Below, piece after piece: positions 16,814 to 24,896 of a DNA stretch of 54,346 nucleotides. The stretch is from contig CAJMON010000013.1 in NCBI GenBank assembly GCA_905214955.1, positions 1-54,346 on the forward strand, read 5' to 3'. Each line of letters opens with the position of its first letter. The first letter of the stretch is position 1. The notes below the pieces were generated by a model. The model saw only the letters and a program-made list of their open reading frames with translations, did no database searches and had not been told where the DNA came from. This stretch comes from an uncultured bacterium (lineage in GTDB: Bacteria; Bacillota; Clostridia; Lachnospirales; Lachnospiraceae). Both the position numbers and the translations under genes were made by a program.

Positions 16814-17017
16814 ATGGAAAAACATCAAAACAAGAAAAAGCAGCAGACCAGCTGTGATACCTGCGCCAGACTGATCTATGACGAAGATTATGAAGGATAT
16901 GTCTGTGACGTGGATATGGATGAAGATGAATATATGCGGTTTATGTCTGACAAAAGCTACAGCTGTCCGTATTACCGCAACGGGGACGAGTATGCTGTAG
17001 TGCGCAAACAGATGTAA
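16814..17017 (+). CDS. DUF6472 family small acidic protein
   Basis: 67 residues: a basic start (MEKHQNKKKQQ) and an acidic body with SCDTCARLIYDEDYEGYVCDVDM and SYSCPYYRNGDEY. Four cysteines in the order CxxC, C, C suggest a small metal site. This matches a short family common in Lachnospiraceae (DUF6472), function unknown. ATG follows AGAGGAC; an upstream in-frame start at 16754 is less likely. It stands 89 bases before the cyclase gene. Confidence 0.75.
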   Translation: MEKHQNKKKQQTSCDTCARLIYDEDYEGYVCDVDMDEDEYMRFMSDKSYSCPYYRNGDEYAVVRKQM

Positions 17018-17106
17018 GGAAAAATCAAGCCAAACGTCAGAACGCTAGGTATCTGTGAAGAGGCGGCGAAACGTTCATGAATAAAAAATTTGGGAGGGTT
17101 TCAAAA

Positions 17107-17679
17107 ATGAAAATTTATGATATTTCTCAGGAACTGTTTGGATGCTGTGTGTTTCCGGGGGATCCGGCGCCGGAAAAAGAACGGGTGTTAAGCATTGCGG
17201 ATGGAGATGCCTGCAACCTGACAAAGCTTTCTATGTGCGCCCACAACGGCACCCATCTGGATGCGCCGTTTCATTTTTATAAGGATGGAAAGACCGTAGA
17301 CCAGCTGGATCTGTCCAAAGTCATCGGGGAAGCGAAGGTAGTTTCTTTTGATGGAGATTTGACGGAGCAGGACATTGACAGAATTTGTGGAGATGCTCCG
17401 AAACGGCTGCTGTTGAAAGGAAAAGCAGTGGTGACCCTGGAGGCAGCCAAGGCCATGAACCGCCATGGAATCTGTCTGGTGGGCGTAGAATCCCAGACCG
17501 TAGGGCCGGAGGATTCTCCCCGTGAGGTTCACCTGGAGCTTCTTGAAAAAGAAGTGGTGCTGTTAGAGGGATTGCGCCTGGCAAATGTTCCAGATGGAAC
17601 CTATCTGTTAAATGCAGCCCCCATGAACCTGGGAGGATGCGATGGCGCACCTTGCAGAGCAGTTCTGTTGGAACAATAA
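17107..17679 (+). CDS. Cyclase family protein (kynurenine formamidase-like)
   Basis: 190 residues starting MKIYDISQELFGCCVFPGDP. The metal motif HNGTHLDAPFHF matches the HxGTHxDxPxHF signature of the cyclase superfamily, which includes arylformamidase, isatin hydrolase and polyketide cyclases. VGVESQTVGPED is the second conserved block. ATG 17107 has GGGAGGG nine bases upstream and is preferred to the ATG at 17077. No tryptophan-degradation genes are nearby, so the actual amide or lactone substrate is open. About 60 bases precede the next gene. Confidence 0.85.
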   Translation: MKIYDISQELFGCCVFPGDPAPEKERVLSIADGDACNLTKLSMCAHNGTHLDAPFHFYKDGKTVDQLDLSKVIGEAKVVSFDGDLTEQDIDRICGDAPKRLLLKGKAVVTLEAAKAMNRHGICLVGVESQTVGPEDSPREVHLELLEKEVVLLEGLRLANVPDGTYLLNAAPMNLGGCDGAPCRAVLLEQ

Positions 17680-17741
17680 ACAGGACAGACAAAGATAAGA
17701 TATGATGAATCATCCAGAGCGTGGACAGCGGGGGACGTGAC

Positions 17742-19361
17742 ATGAAAAGATTTTCAGGAAAAGCAGTGCATCAGGGAATTGCTATGGGGCCGGTATGGGT
17801 CATTCGAAAAAAGAAACAGAGAGTGAAAAGTTTCCGGATTCTGGACCCGGAGTCAGAGGAAAAGCGCCTGGAAAAAGCGGTGGAGACATCGCTGGCTCAG
17901 CTAGAAGAGCTGTATCAGAAAGCATTGAAAGAGACAGGAAAATCCAGTGCAGAGATTTTTCAAGCACACAGGGTTCTGCTTACAGATCCGGAATATTTAG
18001 AGACCGCAAAAAATAATATCCGCCGGGAAAAAGTCAATGCAGAGTATGCGTTATGGAGAACCGGCCAGAAGTTTTCAGAAGTATTTTCAAAAATGGAGGA
18101 TGTATACCTGAAAGAACGGGCTCAGGATTTGGAAGATGTGACAGAAAGGCTGATCCGGAATCTGTCCGGCGAGCTGGAGGTGGCTCTGGAAATGAAGGAG
18201 CCTTCCATTGTATTTGCAGAAGACCTGACACCCAGCGAGACCATTCGGATGGATCGAAAAATGCTTCTTGGGATTGTGACAAAACGGGGATCCGCGGGTT
18301 CCCACAGTGCCATTTTAGCCAGAATGATGAACATTCCGGCGCTGACCGGAGTGGATGTTGATTTGGAAAAAATCCAGGATGGAATGCTGGCAGTGGCAGA
18401 CGGCATAGACAATCAGGTGATTCTGGATCCAGATGCCAGAGGATTAGAAGAAGCCAGAGCGAAGAAGCGTTTCTGGGAAGAGAAAATCAGGCGTCTGGAG
18501 CGCATGAAAGGCAAAGAAAGCAGAACCAAAAGCGGAAAAGAAATCCGGATCTGTGCCAACATCGGAAATCTGGAGGATCTAAAGGCGGCTCTGGATAATG
18601 ATGCAGACGGCATCGGGCTGTTCCGCAGTGAATTTCTGTATCTTGGGAAAACAGATTTTCCCACAGAGGAGGAGCAGTTTGCCGTGTACCGCCAGGCAGT
18701 GGAGGCCATGGGAGAAAAACAGACTGTGATCCGGACACTGGACATCGGGGCGGACAAACAGGCAGATTATTTCCATATCGGGAAAGAAGAAAATCCGGCG
18801 CTGGGATATCGGGCGATCCGGATCTGTTTAAGAGAACCGAAGATTTTTCAGACCCAGCTGCGGGCACTTCTGCGTGCGGCGGTGTTTGGAAATCTGGCAG
18901 TGCTGTATCCCATGATTACCGCAGAAGAAGAAATGGAACAGATTCAAAAAGCAGTGCAGGAAGCCGCAGAGGGACTTTTGAAGGAGGGGATTCCTTTTCG
19001 AATTCCAGAGCAGGGCATTATGATTGAGACACCGGCGGCGGTGATGATCAGCGGGGAACTCGCCCAGAAGGTGGATTTTTTCAGTATTGGAACCAACGAC
19101 CTGACCCAGTACGCCCTGGCAGTGGACAGGCAGAACGAGCGGGTGGAGACCTATTACCGTCCCCACCACAAAGCAGTACTGCGGATGATTGAGATGACCC
19201 TGGAAAATGCTCATAAATATGGAAAATGGGTGGGAATCTGTGGAGAACTTGGGGCAGATCTGTCGCTGACGGAGCAGTTTGTAAAGATGGGCGTGGATGA
19301 ACTGTCTGCCGCGCCTTCCATGGTACTGTCCCTGCGGGAAAAAATCCGCGAAATCGAATAA
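17742..19361 (+). CDS. ptsI: Phosphoenolpyruvate-protein phosphotransferase (enzyme I)
   Basis: 539 residues. Enzyme I passes phosphate from phosphoenolpyruvate to HPr. The start FSGKAVHQGIAMGPVWVI, the phospho-His segment GSAGSHSAILARMMNIPALTG (His about residue 189), DGIGLFRSEFLYL, RTLDIGADK and FFSIGTNDLTQYALAVDRQNE cover the swivelling, HPr-binding and PEP-binding domains. The His motif reads GSAGSHSA rather than the common GGRTSHSA. The length is slightly below the usual 570-580. No ptsH is adjacent, so HPr must come from elsewhere. ATG 17742 is chosen over a GTG-region start 21 bases earlier because it aligns with family N-termini. Confidence 0.93.
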   Translation: MKRFSGKAVHQGIAMGPVWVIRKKKQRVKSFRILDPESEEKRLEKAVETSLAQLEELYQKALKETGKSSAEIFQAHRVLLTDPEYLETAKNNIRREKVNAEYALWRTGQKFSEVFSKMEDVYLKERAQDLEDVTERLIRNLSGELEVALEMKEPSIVFAEDLTPSETIRMDRKMLLGIVTKRGSAGSHSAILARMMNIPALTGVDVDLEKIQDGMLAVADGIDNQVILDPDARGLEEARAKKRFWEEKIRRLERMKGKESRTKSGKEIRICANIGNLEDLKAALDNDADGIGLFRSEFLYLGKTDFPTEEEQFAVYRQAVEAMGEKQTVIRTLDIGADKQADYFHIGKEENPALGYRAIRICLREPKIFQTQLRALLRAAVFGNLAVLYPMITAEEEMEQIQKAVQEAAEGLLKEGIPFRIPEQGIMIETPAAVMISGELAQKVDFFSIGTNDLTQYALAVDRQNERVETYYRPHHKAVLRMIEMTLENAHKYGKWVGICGELGADLSLTEQFVKMGVDELSAAPSMVLSLREKIREIE

Positions 19362-19395
19362 ACAGTTGACGAAAGTCTGAGGAGGAACGAAAAAA

Positions 19396-20730
19396 ATGAA
19401 TACACAGACGGCACATGGACAGCCATCTGCAGGAAAACAATTTGCAAAATATGTATCACAGAATATTTTAGGAATGCTGGGAATATCTGCCTATATACTA
19501 GCAGATACCTTTTTTATTGCAAAGGCGGAGGGGACCAGCGGCATTACAGCCCTGAATCTGGTACTGCCTTTGTACAATCTGATTTTTGCCATTGGTTCTA
19601 TGATGGGAGTGGGCTCTGCGACCAGATTTCGGATTTACCGGGCACAGAAAGAGAAAAAAGCAGACGATTATTTTTCCAATGCCGTATTTTTTGCGTTTAT
19701 CTTTGGCAGCATTTTCATTCTGGCAGGAATCTTTGCACCGGCAAAACTGCTGGAGCTGCTGGGCGGCGATGCGGAAATCGTAAAAGTGGGAACCACATAT
19801 ACCAGGATCTTCCTGCTGTTTGCACCGCTGTTTATGCTGAATTACATCTTCAATGCTTTTGTGCGCAATGACGGGAATCCGTCCCTTGCCATGACGGCAA
19901 CGTTAAGCAGCAGCCTGTTCAACATTGTATTTGACTATGTGCTGATGTTTCCGCTGAAAATGGGAATGCCGGGTGCGGCTCTGGCAACCGCTTTTTCCCC
20001 GGTTGTGGGCATCGGCATCTGCTGTACCCATCTTTTTTCCCAAAAGAGTACCGTGCGTTTTGTGTGGAAATGTCCTTCCGTGAAGCGGCTTGTGCAGTCC
20101 TGCCAGCTGGGTGTGGCTGCCTTTGTAGGGGAAATGTCTTCCGGCGTTATTACCATGGTATTTAATATGCTGATCCTTGAAATTGCAGGAAATGTAGGTG
20201 TTGCGGCCTATGGCGTGGTGGCCAATATGGCGCTTGTGGCAACAGCCATTTTCAACGGTATTTCCCAGGGATCTCAGCCGCTGTTCAGTGAATTTTTTGG
20301 AAAAGGAGACCGGCCTTCTGTCAGCAAAGTGCTGCGTCTGGCAGTGCTGGTTTCGTTGGGAATGGCAGGGCTTCTGCTGCTTTTGGTCAACGGCATTCCA
20401 GGACCCATTGTGGCGGCGTTCAACAGTGAGAACGATGCCCAGATGACGGCCTATGCGGTGACCGGACTGAGGCTGTATTTTATCGGATTTATTTTTGCCG
20501 GAATTAATATTGTAGGATCTGGTTATTTAAGCGCCGTGGCGGAAGCTGGATGGGCATTTTTTACCTCGATTTTAAGAGGGTTTGTGGCCATTATTCTGTG
20601 CGCCGTTGTGATGGCAAAATTGTTTGGAATGGAAGGCGTGTGGCTGGCATTTCCGGTGTCGGAGTTTATTACCGCTGCGGTGATGTCGGCAGCGCTGATT
20701 CTTACAGGGAAAAAACAAAAAAACGCATAA
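19396..20730 (+). CDS. MATE family efflux transporter (MepA-like)
   Basis: 444 residues with about twelve membrane segments. YILADTFFIAKAEGTSGITALNLVLPLYNL and a later FNAFVRNDGNPSLAM are typical of the MepA branch of MATE pumps. ATG follows GAGGAGG. It begins 34 bases after ptsI and is followed 27 bases later by an esterase gene, so the three may share a transcript. Substrate is unknown; MepA-type pumps usually export cationic drugs or metabolites. Confidence 0.92.
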   Translation: MNTQTAHGQPSAGKQFAKYVSQNILGMLGISAYILADTFFIAKAEGTSGITALNLVLPLYNLIFAIGSMMGVGSATRFRIYRAQKEKKADDYFSNAVFFAFIFGSIFILAGIFAPAKLLELLGGDAEIVKVGTTYTRIFLLFAPLFMLNYIFNAFVRNDGNPSLAMTATLSSSLFNIVFDYVLMFPLKMGMPGAALATAFSPVVGIGICCTHLFSQKSTVRFVWKCPSVKRLVQSCQLGVAAFVGEMSSGVITMVFNMLILEIAGNVGVAAYGVVANMALVATAIFNGISQGSQPLFSEFFGKGDRPSVSKVLRLAVLVSLGMAGLLLLLVNGIPGPIVAAFNSENDAQMTAYAVTGLRLYFIGFIFAGINIVGSGYLSAVAEAGWAFFTSILRGFVAIILCAVVMAKLFGMEGVWLAFPVSEFITAAVMSAALILTGKKQKNA

Positions 20731-20757
20731 AAAATAACGAAGCCAGGGGGAAAGAAA

Positions 20758-21675
20758 ATGGAAATTAAAAAATGGACGTATGAAGAATTTCCGGAATTTA
20801 CGGAAGAAGTAGAAGGAGCCGAAAGAATTTCAACTACCGGAGAAGAAATGGGCGTGCGGCTGCATCTGGACGTGGAATATGCCAGAAAAGATGGGGAAAT
20901 TCTGCATTTGCAGATTTTAGAGCCCTACTGCAGAAAGGACGCCGAGAGAATCTATCCCTGTCTGCTGTATGTGCAGGGCTCTGCCTGGTTTAAGCAGAAT
21001 GTGTACGCAGGAATCCCGCTTTTGACAAATCTTGCGAAAAAAGGCTATGTGATTGCGGTGGTAGAATACCGGCATTCCGGAATTGCAGCATTTCCGGCAC
21101 AGATTCAGGACGCCAGGGATGCGGTGCGCTTTATGAAGATTCACGGAGGAGAGTATCATGCAGATCTGGAAAATGTGTTTGTTGGGGGAAGCTCTTCCGG
21201 CGGCCATACTGCCGTGTTTGCAGGAATGCTTTCAGAGGGAGATCCGCTGGATGCTTCTTCCTATCCGGGAGTTTCGGCAGATGTGAAGGGAATTCTGGAT
21301 TATTATGGAGCCGTAGATTTTCTGCTGGAGGACGGCTATCCCTCCACGGAAAACCATCATCAGCCGGACAGCCCGGAGGGCAGGCTTCTTGGCGGTACCA
21401 GCTGGGCAGAAAATCCCAAGGGATATGAAGAGGCTACCGCCATTACCCATATTTCCGAAGAAACCCAGATTCCGCCAGTTCTGATTTTTCACGGAACCAA
21501 GGACCGGACGCTGAACATCCGTCAGAGCATCCGCCTGTATGAAAAACTGAAAGTGTGCAAAAAAGACGCCATGCTGTACCTGATTGAAGGCGCAGACCAC
21601 GGCGGAGCAGAGTTCTGGACAGAAGAAGTGTGCGGCAGGGCGGATGCCTTTATGAAGCACTGCATGGAGCAGTAG
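20758..21675 (+). CDS. Alpha/beta hydrolase, acetyl-esterase type
   Basis: 305 residues. The serine nucleophile lies in VGGSSSGGHTAVFAG (about residues 140-154), with Asp in FHGTKDRTLNI and His in EGADHGGAEFW completing the triad. PCLLYVQGSAWFKQNVY is in the oxyanion-hole position of the BD-FAE/acetyl-xylan esterase-like hydrolases. No signal peptide. A role in removing acetyl groups from imported oligosaccharides would fit the surrounding glycosidases, but no direct neighbour proves it. ATG has AGGGGG about nine bases upstream. Confidence 0.88.
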   Translation: MEIKKWTYEEFPEFTEEVEGAERISTTGEEMGVRLHLDVEYARKDGEILHLQILEPYCRKDAERIYPCLLYVQGSAWFKQNVYAGIPLLTNLAKKGYVIAVVEYRHSGIAAFPAQIQDARDAVRFMKIHGGEYHADLENVFVGGSSSGGHTAVFAGMLSEGDPLDASSYPGVSADVKGILDYYGAVDFLLEDGYPSTENHHQPDSPEGRLLGGTSWAENPKGYEEATAITHISEETQIPPVLIFHGTKDRTLNIRQSIRLYEKLKVCKKDAMLYLIEGADHGGAEFWTEEVCGRADAFMKHCMEQ

Positions 21676-21699
21676 AAGCGTGTTCTGCCAGAAGCTAAA

Positions 21700-21804
21700 T
21701 TACAGGGAACGCAGAGATTTTTGCATGGAGAAAAAGCCGGTAAGGCCGGCCAGTATCCAGCCGATGGGAAGGGCTGCCCAGATGCCGGCAGCGAAAAAAA
21801 ACAT
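21700..21804 (-). pseudogene. Remnant of a MATE transporter C-terminus
   Basis: The reverse strand between the esterase and ktrB translates, ending at a TAA (21702-21700), to MFFFAAGIWAALPIGWILAG and LTGFFSMQKSLRSL, which looks like the last membrane helix and tail of a MATE transporter (GIWxAxPIxWxLA). Upstream of it the frame is closed by a stop and similarity disappears. It is therefore a scar of a deleted convergent gene. The match is by eye. Confidence 0.5.
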
Positions 21805-21845
21805 ACAGCAGGATGTCGATGACGGAGCTGGGATATGGAGGAATT

Positions 21846-23198
21846 ATGACGAAATTAAAAAACATCTGGAAACAGAAATGGGGGCACTGGCATCTGACGT
21901 CCGTGCAGATCATCATTCTGGGATTCTTAGGAACAATTCTGGCAGGGACTCTGCTTCTGATGCTGCCCTGGGCTTCCCGAAGCGGCCATGGCTCATCCTT
22001 CTGGGATGCACTTTTTACGGCAGTGTCTGCGGTCTGCGTAACAGGGCTGGTTGTACAGGATACCGCCACCTACTGGTCCGAATTTGGTCAGGCAGTGATC
22101 CTGCTTTTGATTCAGATCGGAGGCATGGGGGTTATGACTGTGGCAGTGGCCATTGCTTGTGTTTCCGGACGGAAGATCGGTCTGATGCAGCGAAGCACCA
22201 TGCAGGAGTCCATCGCAGCGCCCCAGGTGGGCGGCATTGTGCGGATGACCACCTTTATTATTAAGATTGTATTTGCCGTGGAGCTGACAGGCGCGCTTCT
22301 GATGCTGCCGGTGTTTGCCAGAGATTTCGGCCTGGCAAAGGGAATCTGGTATGCCATTTTCCATTCCATTTCCGCATTCTGCAATGCCGGATTTGACCTG
22401 ATGGGAACCAGAACGCAGTTTTCTTCCTTGACCACCTATGCAGATTCGCCAGTGATCAACGTTGTCATTATACTGCTGATTTTGAGTGGCGGCATCGGAT
22501 TTCTGACCTGGGAGGATGTGCACAGAAACCGGTTGAAATGGCGGAAATACAGGATGCAGACAAAGGTAGTGCTGGCAGTGACTGCGATTTTGGTGCTGGG
22601 TCCTGCCCTGTACTTTTTCTTTGGTGAATTTACCGGAGTTCCCTTTGGAAAACGGCTGCTGTATTCCCTGTTTCAGGCAGTCACACCAAGAACGGCAGGC
22701 TTTAATACCATAGATTTGAATGATCTTCATGAGACAGGACAGTTTATGGTGATTCTGCTGATGCTGGTGGGCGGTTCACCAGGTTCTACCGCAGGCGGAA
22801 TGAAAACCACCACCATTGCGGTGCTGTTTGCAATGACCTTTTCTGTGTTTCGGAAAAACCAGAATCCCCACCTGTTTAAAAGAAGGATTTCTGAGGAAGC
22901 CATGCGAAATGCAGCCACTTTGCTGGTAATGTACGTGACTCTGTTTGTGGGAGGCGGTATGATTATCAGCTCCATTGAGGGGATTCCTCTGATGAAAGCA
23001 TTGTTTGAAACCGCTTCGGCTGTGGCGACAGTAGGACTTTCCATGGGGGCCACACCGGAGCTTGGATTAATTTCCAGAGGAATTCTGGTGGTATTGATGT
23101 TTATAGGAAGAGTGGGCGGACTGACTCTGATCTTTGCTACGGTTGCAGAGCAGAGAGTCGATTCCAGATATCCACAGGAAAAAATCACCGTGGGATAA
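21846..23198 (+). CDS. ktrB: TrkH/KtrB family potassium channel subunit
   Basis: 450 residues, the membrane subunit of a Ktr-type K+ uptake system. The four pore loops are visible: AVSAVCVTGLVV, HSISAFCNAGFDLMG, AVTPRTAGFNTID and TASAVATVGLSMG, each with the selectivity-filter Gly. ATG 21846 follows GGAGG four bases upstream and is preferred to the ATG at 21813. ktrA follows 26 bases later. I looked for a c-di-AMP (ydaO) riboswitch in the preceding 170 bases and saw none; that gap instead holds a MATE remnant. Confidence 0.93.
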   Translation: MTKLKNIWKQKWGHWHLTSVQIIILGFLGTILAGTLLLMLPWASRSGHGSSFWDALFTAVSAVCVTGLVVQDTATYWSEFGQAVILLLIQIGGMGVMTVAVAIACVSGRKIGLMQRSTMQESIAAPQVGGIVRMTTFIIKIVFAVELTGALLMLPVFARDFGLAKGIWYAIFHSISAFCNAGFDLMGTRTQFSSLTTYADSPVINVVIILLILSGGIGFLTWEDVHRNRLKWRKYRMQTKVVLAVTAILVLGPALYFFFGEFTGVPFGKRLLYSLFQAVTPRTAGFNTIDLNDLHETGQFMVILLMLVGGSPGSTAGGMKTTTIAVLFAMTFSVFRKNQNPHLFKRRISEEAMRNAATLLVMYVTLFVGGGMIISSIEGIPLMKALFETASAVATVGLSMGATPELGLISRGILVVLMFIGRVGGLTLIFATVAEQRVDSRYPQEKITVG

Positions 23199-23224
23199 CA
23201 CGGAAGAAAAAGAGAGGAACGAAG

Positions 23225-23872
23225 ATGAAATCAATTTTACTTATCGGACTTGGAAGATTCGGAAGACATATTGCAAAGAAACTGGATGAACTGCATCATG
23301 AGGTGATGGCAGTGGACTTAAAAGAAAACCGGGTGACGGCGGTACTGCCCTATGTGGGCAATGCCCAGATCGGAGATGCTACCAACGAAGATTTCCTGAG
23401 ATCCCTGGGAGTCCGGAACTTTGACGTGTGCATCGTTGCCATTGGAGACAATTTCCAGAACTCCTTAGAGACTACCAGCCTGTTAAAAGAGCTGGGAGCA
23501 AAGATGGTCGTTTCCAGGGCAGCCAGAGATGTTCATGCCAAATTCCTGCTGAGAAACGGTGCAGACGAGGTGGTTTATCCGGAAAAACAGCTGGCATCCT
23601 GGACAGCCATCCGTTACAGCTCCGACCACATTTTTGACTACATTGAGCTGGGTGAAGAACATGCCATTTTTGAGGTGTCCATTCCGAATTCCTGGATTGG
23701 AAAAAGCATTGGCCAGATTGACATCCGCAAACGCTACAACATCAACATTATGGCGCTGAAACGAGACGGTTCCATGAATATGAACATTTCCTCCGACACG
23801 GTTCTGACAGAGGATGCCACCATGTTTGTACTGGGAAATATCCGGGATCTGCAGAGATGTTTTCATATTTGA
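23225..23872 (+). CDS. ktrA: KtrA, RCK subunit of potassium uptake
   Basis: 215 residues: an RCK-N Rossmann domain starting ILLIGLGRFGRHIAKKLDEL with the downstream acidic end AVDLKENR, and an RCK-C domain from about residue 135 that in relatives binds c-di-AMP. It gates KtrB in response to nucleotide. ATG follows AGAGGAAC. Length and order match the ktrBA pairs of Firmicutes. Confidence 0.93.
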   Translation: MKSILLIGLGRFGRHIAKKLDELHHEVMAVDLKENRVTAVLPYVGNAQIGDATNEDFLRSLGVRNFDVCIVAIGDNFQNSLETTSLLKELGAKMVVSRAARDVHAKFLLRNGADEVVYPEKQLASWTAIRYSSDHIFDYIELGEEHAIFEVSIPNSWIGKSIGQIDIRKRYNINIMALKRDGSMNMNISSDTVLTEDATMFVLGNIRDLQRCFHI

Positions 23873-24047
23873 CGACAGGATAAAAGGGAAAGGGGCAGAA
23901 ATTCTTCAGATGCCGCGGAAAACGGAATAACATGTTCCACGACATCCTATGGTAAAATAAAAAAGGCAATCAAAGTGAATGAAGAAAATGGAGAGAACCA
24001 TTTTGCCGATGCCAGCAAAATGGTTACGCTGTTTGTGAGTGAACGTT

Positions 24048-24878
24048 ATGAGGAAAATCAGATTAATTGCAAGTGACCTGGATGGAACGCTGCTGAGAAA
24101 CAATAAAGAAATTTCCCCCAATACCAGGGAGGCCCTGAAAGAGGCGGCCCAGGCGGGCATTCAGTTTGTGCCGGCCACAGGGCGTTCTTTGAAATCCATT
24201 CCGGAGGAGATCCTGCAGCTTCCGGGGACGGAATATGTGCTGACTTCCAATGGGGCGGCCATCTATTCCAGAAAAGAACAAAAGAGAATTTATGAGCGGC
24301 TGGTTCCGGAAGAGGCCGTGGAAGCTCTGCTTTCCATTCACACAGGGAAAGACACCGCCATTGAGGTGTTTGTGGACGGGGTGCCTTTTACTTCCAGAGA
24401 ACATGTGGAACATCCGGAGCGCTTTGGAGCCACCGAATTTGGTATTGCCTACGTGCAGAAAACCAGGCGGCCTGTGGAGGATATCCGAGCATTTATTCTG
24501 GAGCAGAAAGGCAGTATCGACAGCTTTGATTTTGTGTGCGGCAGCCAGGAGACCAGGGCGCAGCTGAAAATGCAGACAGAAGCAGAAGTTCCAGGCGTCC
24601 GGGTGACATCCTCGGTATCCCATCTTCTGGAAATTGGAAATGCAGAAGCAGGCAAAGGGAAAACTTTGCTGGCACTGCTTGAAATGCTGGGGATTTCCAG
24701 GGAAGAAGCGGCGGCATTTGGAGACGCAGACAACGATCTGGATATGCTGCAGGCAGTGAAATACAGTGTTGCCATGGGAAATGCATCCCAACATTTAAAA
24801 GAAGCGGCCTGGAAAGTCACGGGAACCAATGAAGAAGACGGTGTGGCACAGATGATCCGCACACTCATGGAAAATTAA
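24048..24878 (+). CDS. Cof-type HAD phosphatase
   Basis: 276 residues. HAD motif I is ASDLDGTLL, motif II FVPATGRS, and motif IV FGDADNDLDMLQAV; KGKTLLALLEMLGI supplies the Lys. This is the class IIB (Cof/YbiV/YkrA) group, which dephosphorylates sugar phosphates, FMN or PLP. ATG 24048 fits family starts; the nearest ribosome binding site is weak. The 175 bases before it contain no gene, but TAAAAT at about 23953 could be a -10. GH3 begins 18 bases downstream. Confidence 0.9.
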   Translation: MRKIRLIASDLDGTLLRNNKEISPNTREALKEAAQAGIQFVPATGRSLKSIPEEILQLPGTEYVLTSNGAAIYSRKEQKRIYERLVPEEAVEALLSIHTGKDTAIEVFVDGVPFTSREHVEHPERFGATEFGIAYVQKTRRPVEDIRAFILEQKGSIDSFDFVCGSQETRAQLKMQTEAEVPGVRVTSSVSHLLEIGNAEAGKGKTLLALLEMLGISREEAAAFGDADNDLDMLQAVKYSVAMGNASQHLKEAAWKVTGTNEEDGVAQMIRTLMEN

Positions 24879-24896
24879 AAAGGGAGGAAATACAGT

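Noticed and set aside
21676..21845. c-di-AMP (ydaO) riboswitch before ktrB
   Set aside because: The conserved ydaO core sequences were not found; the segment is better explained by the remnant MATE codons on the reverse strand.
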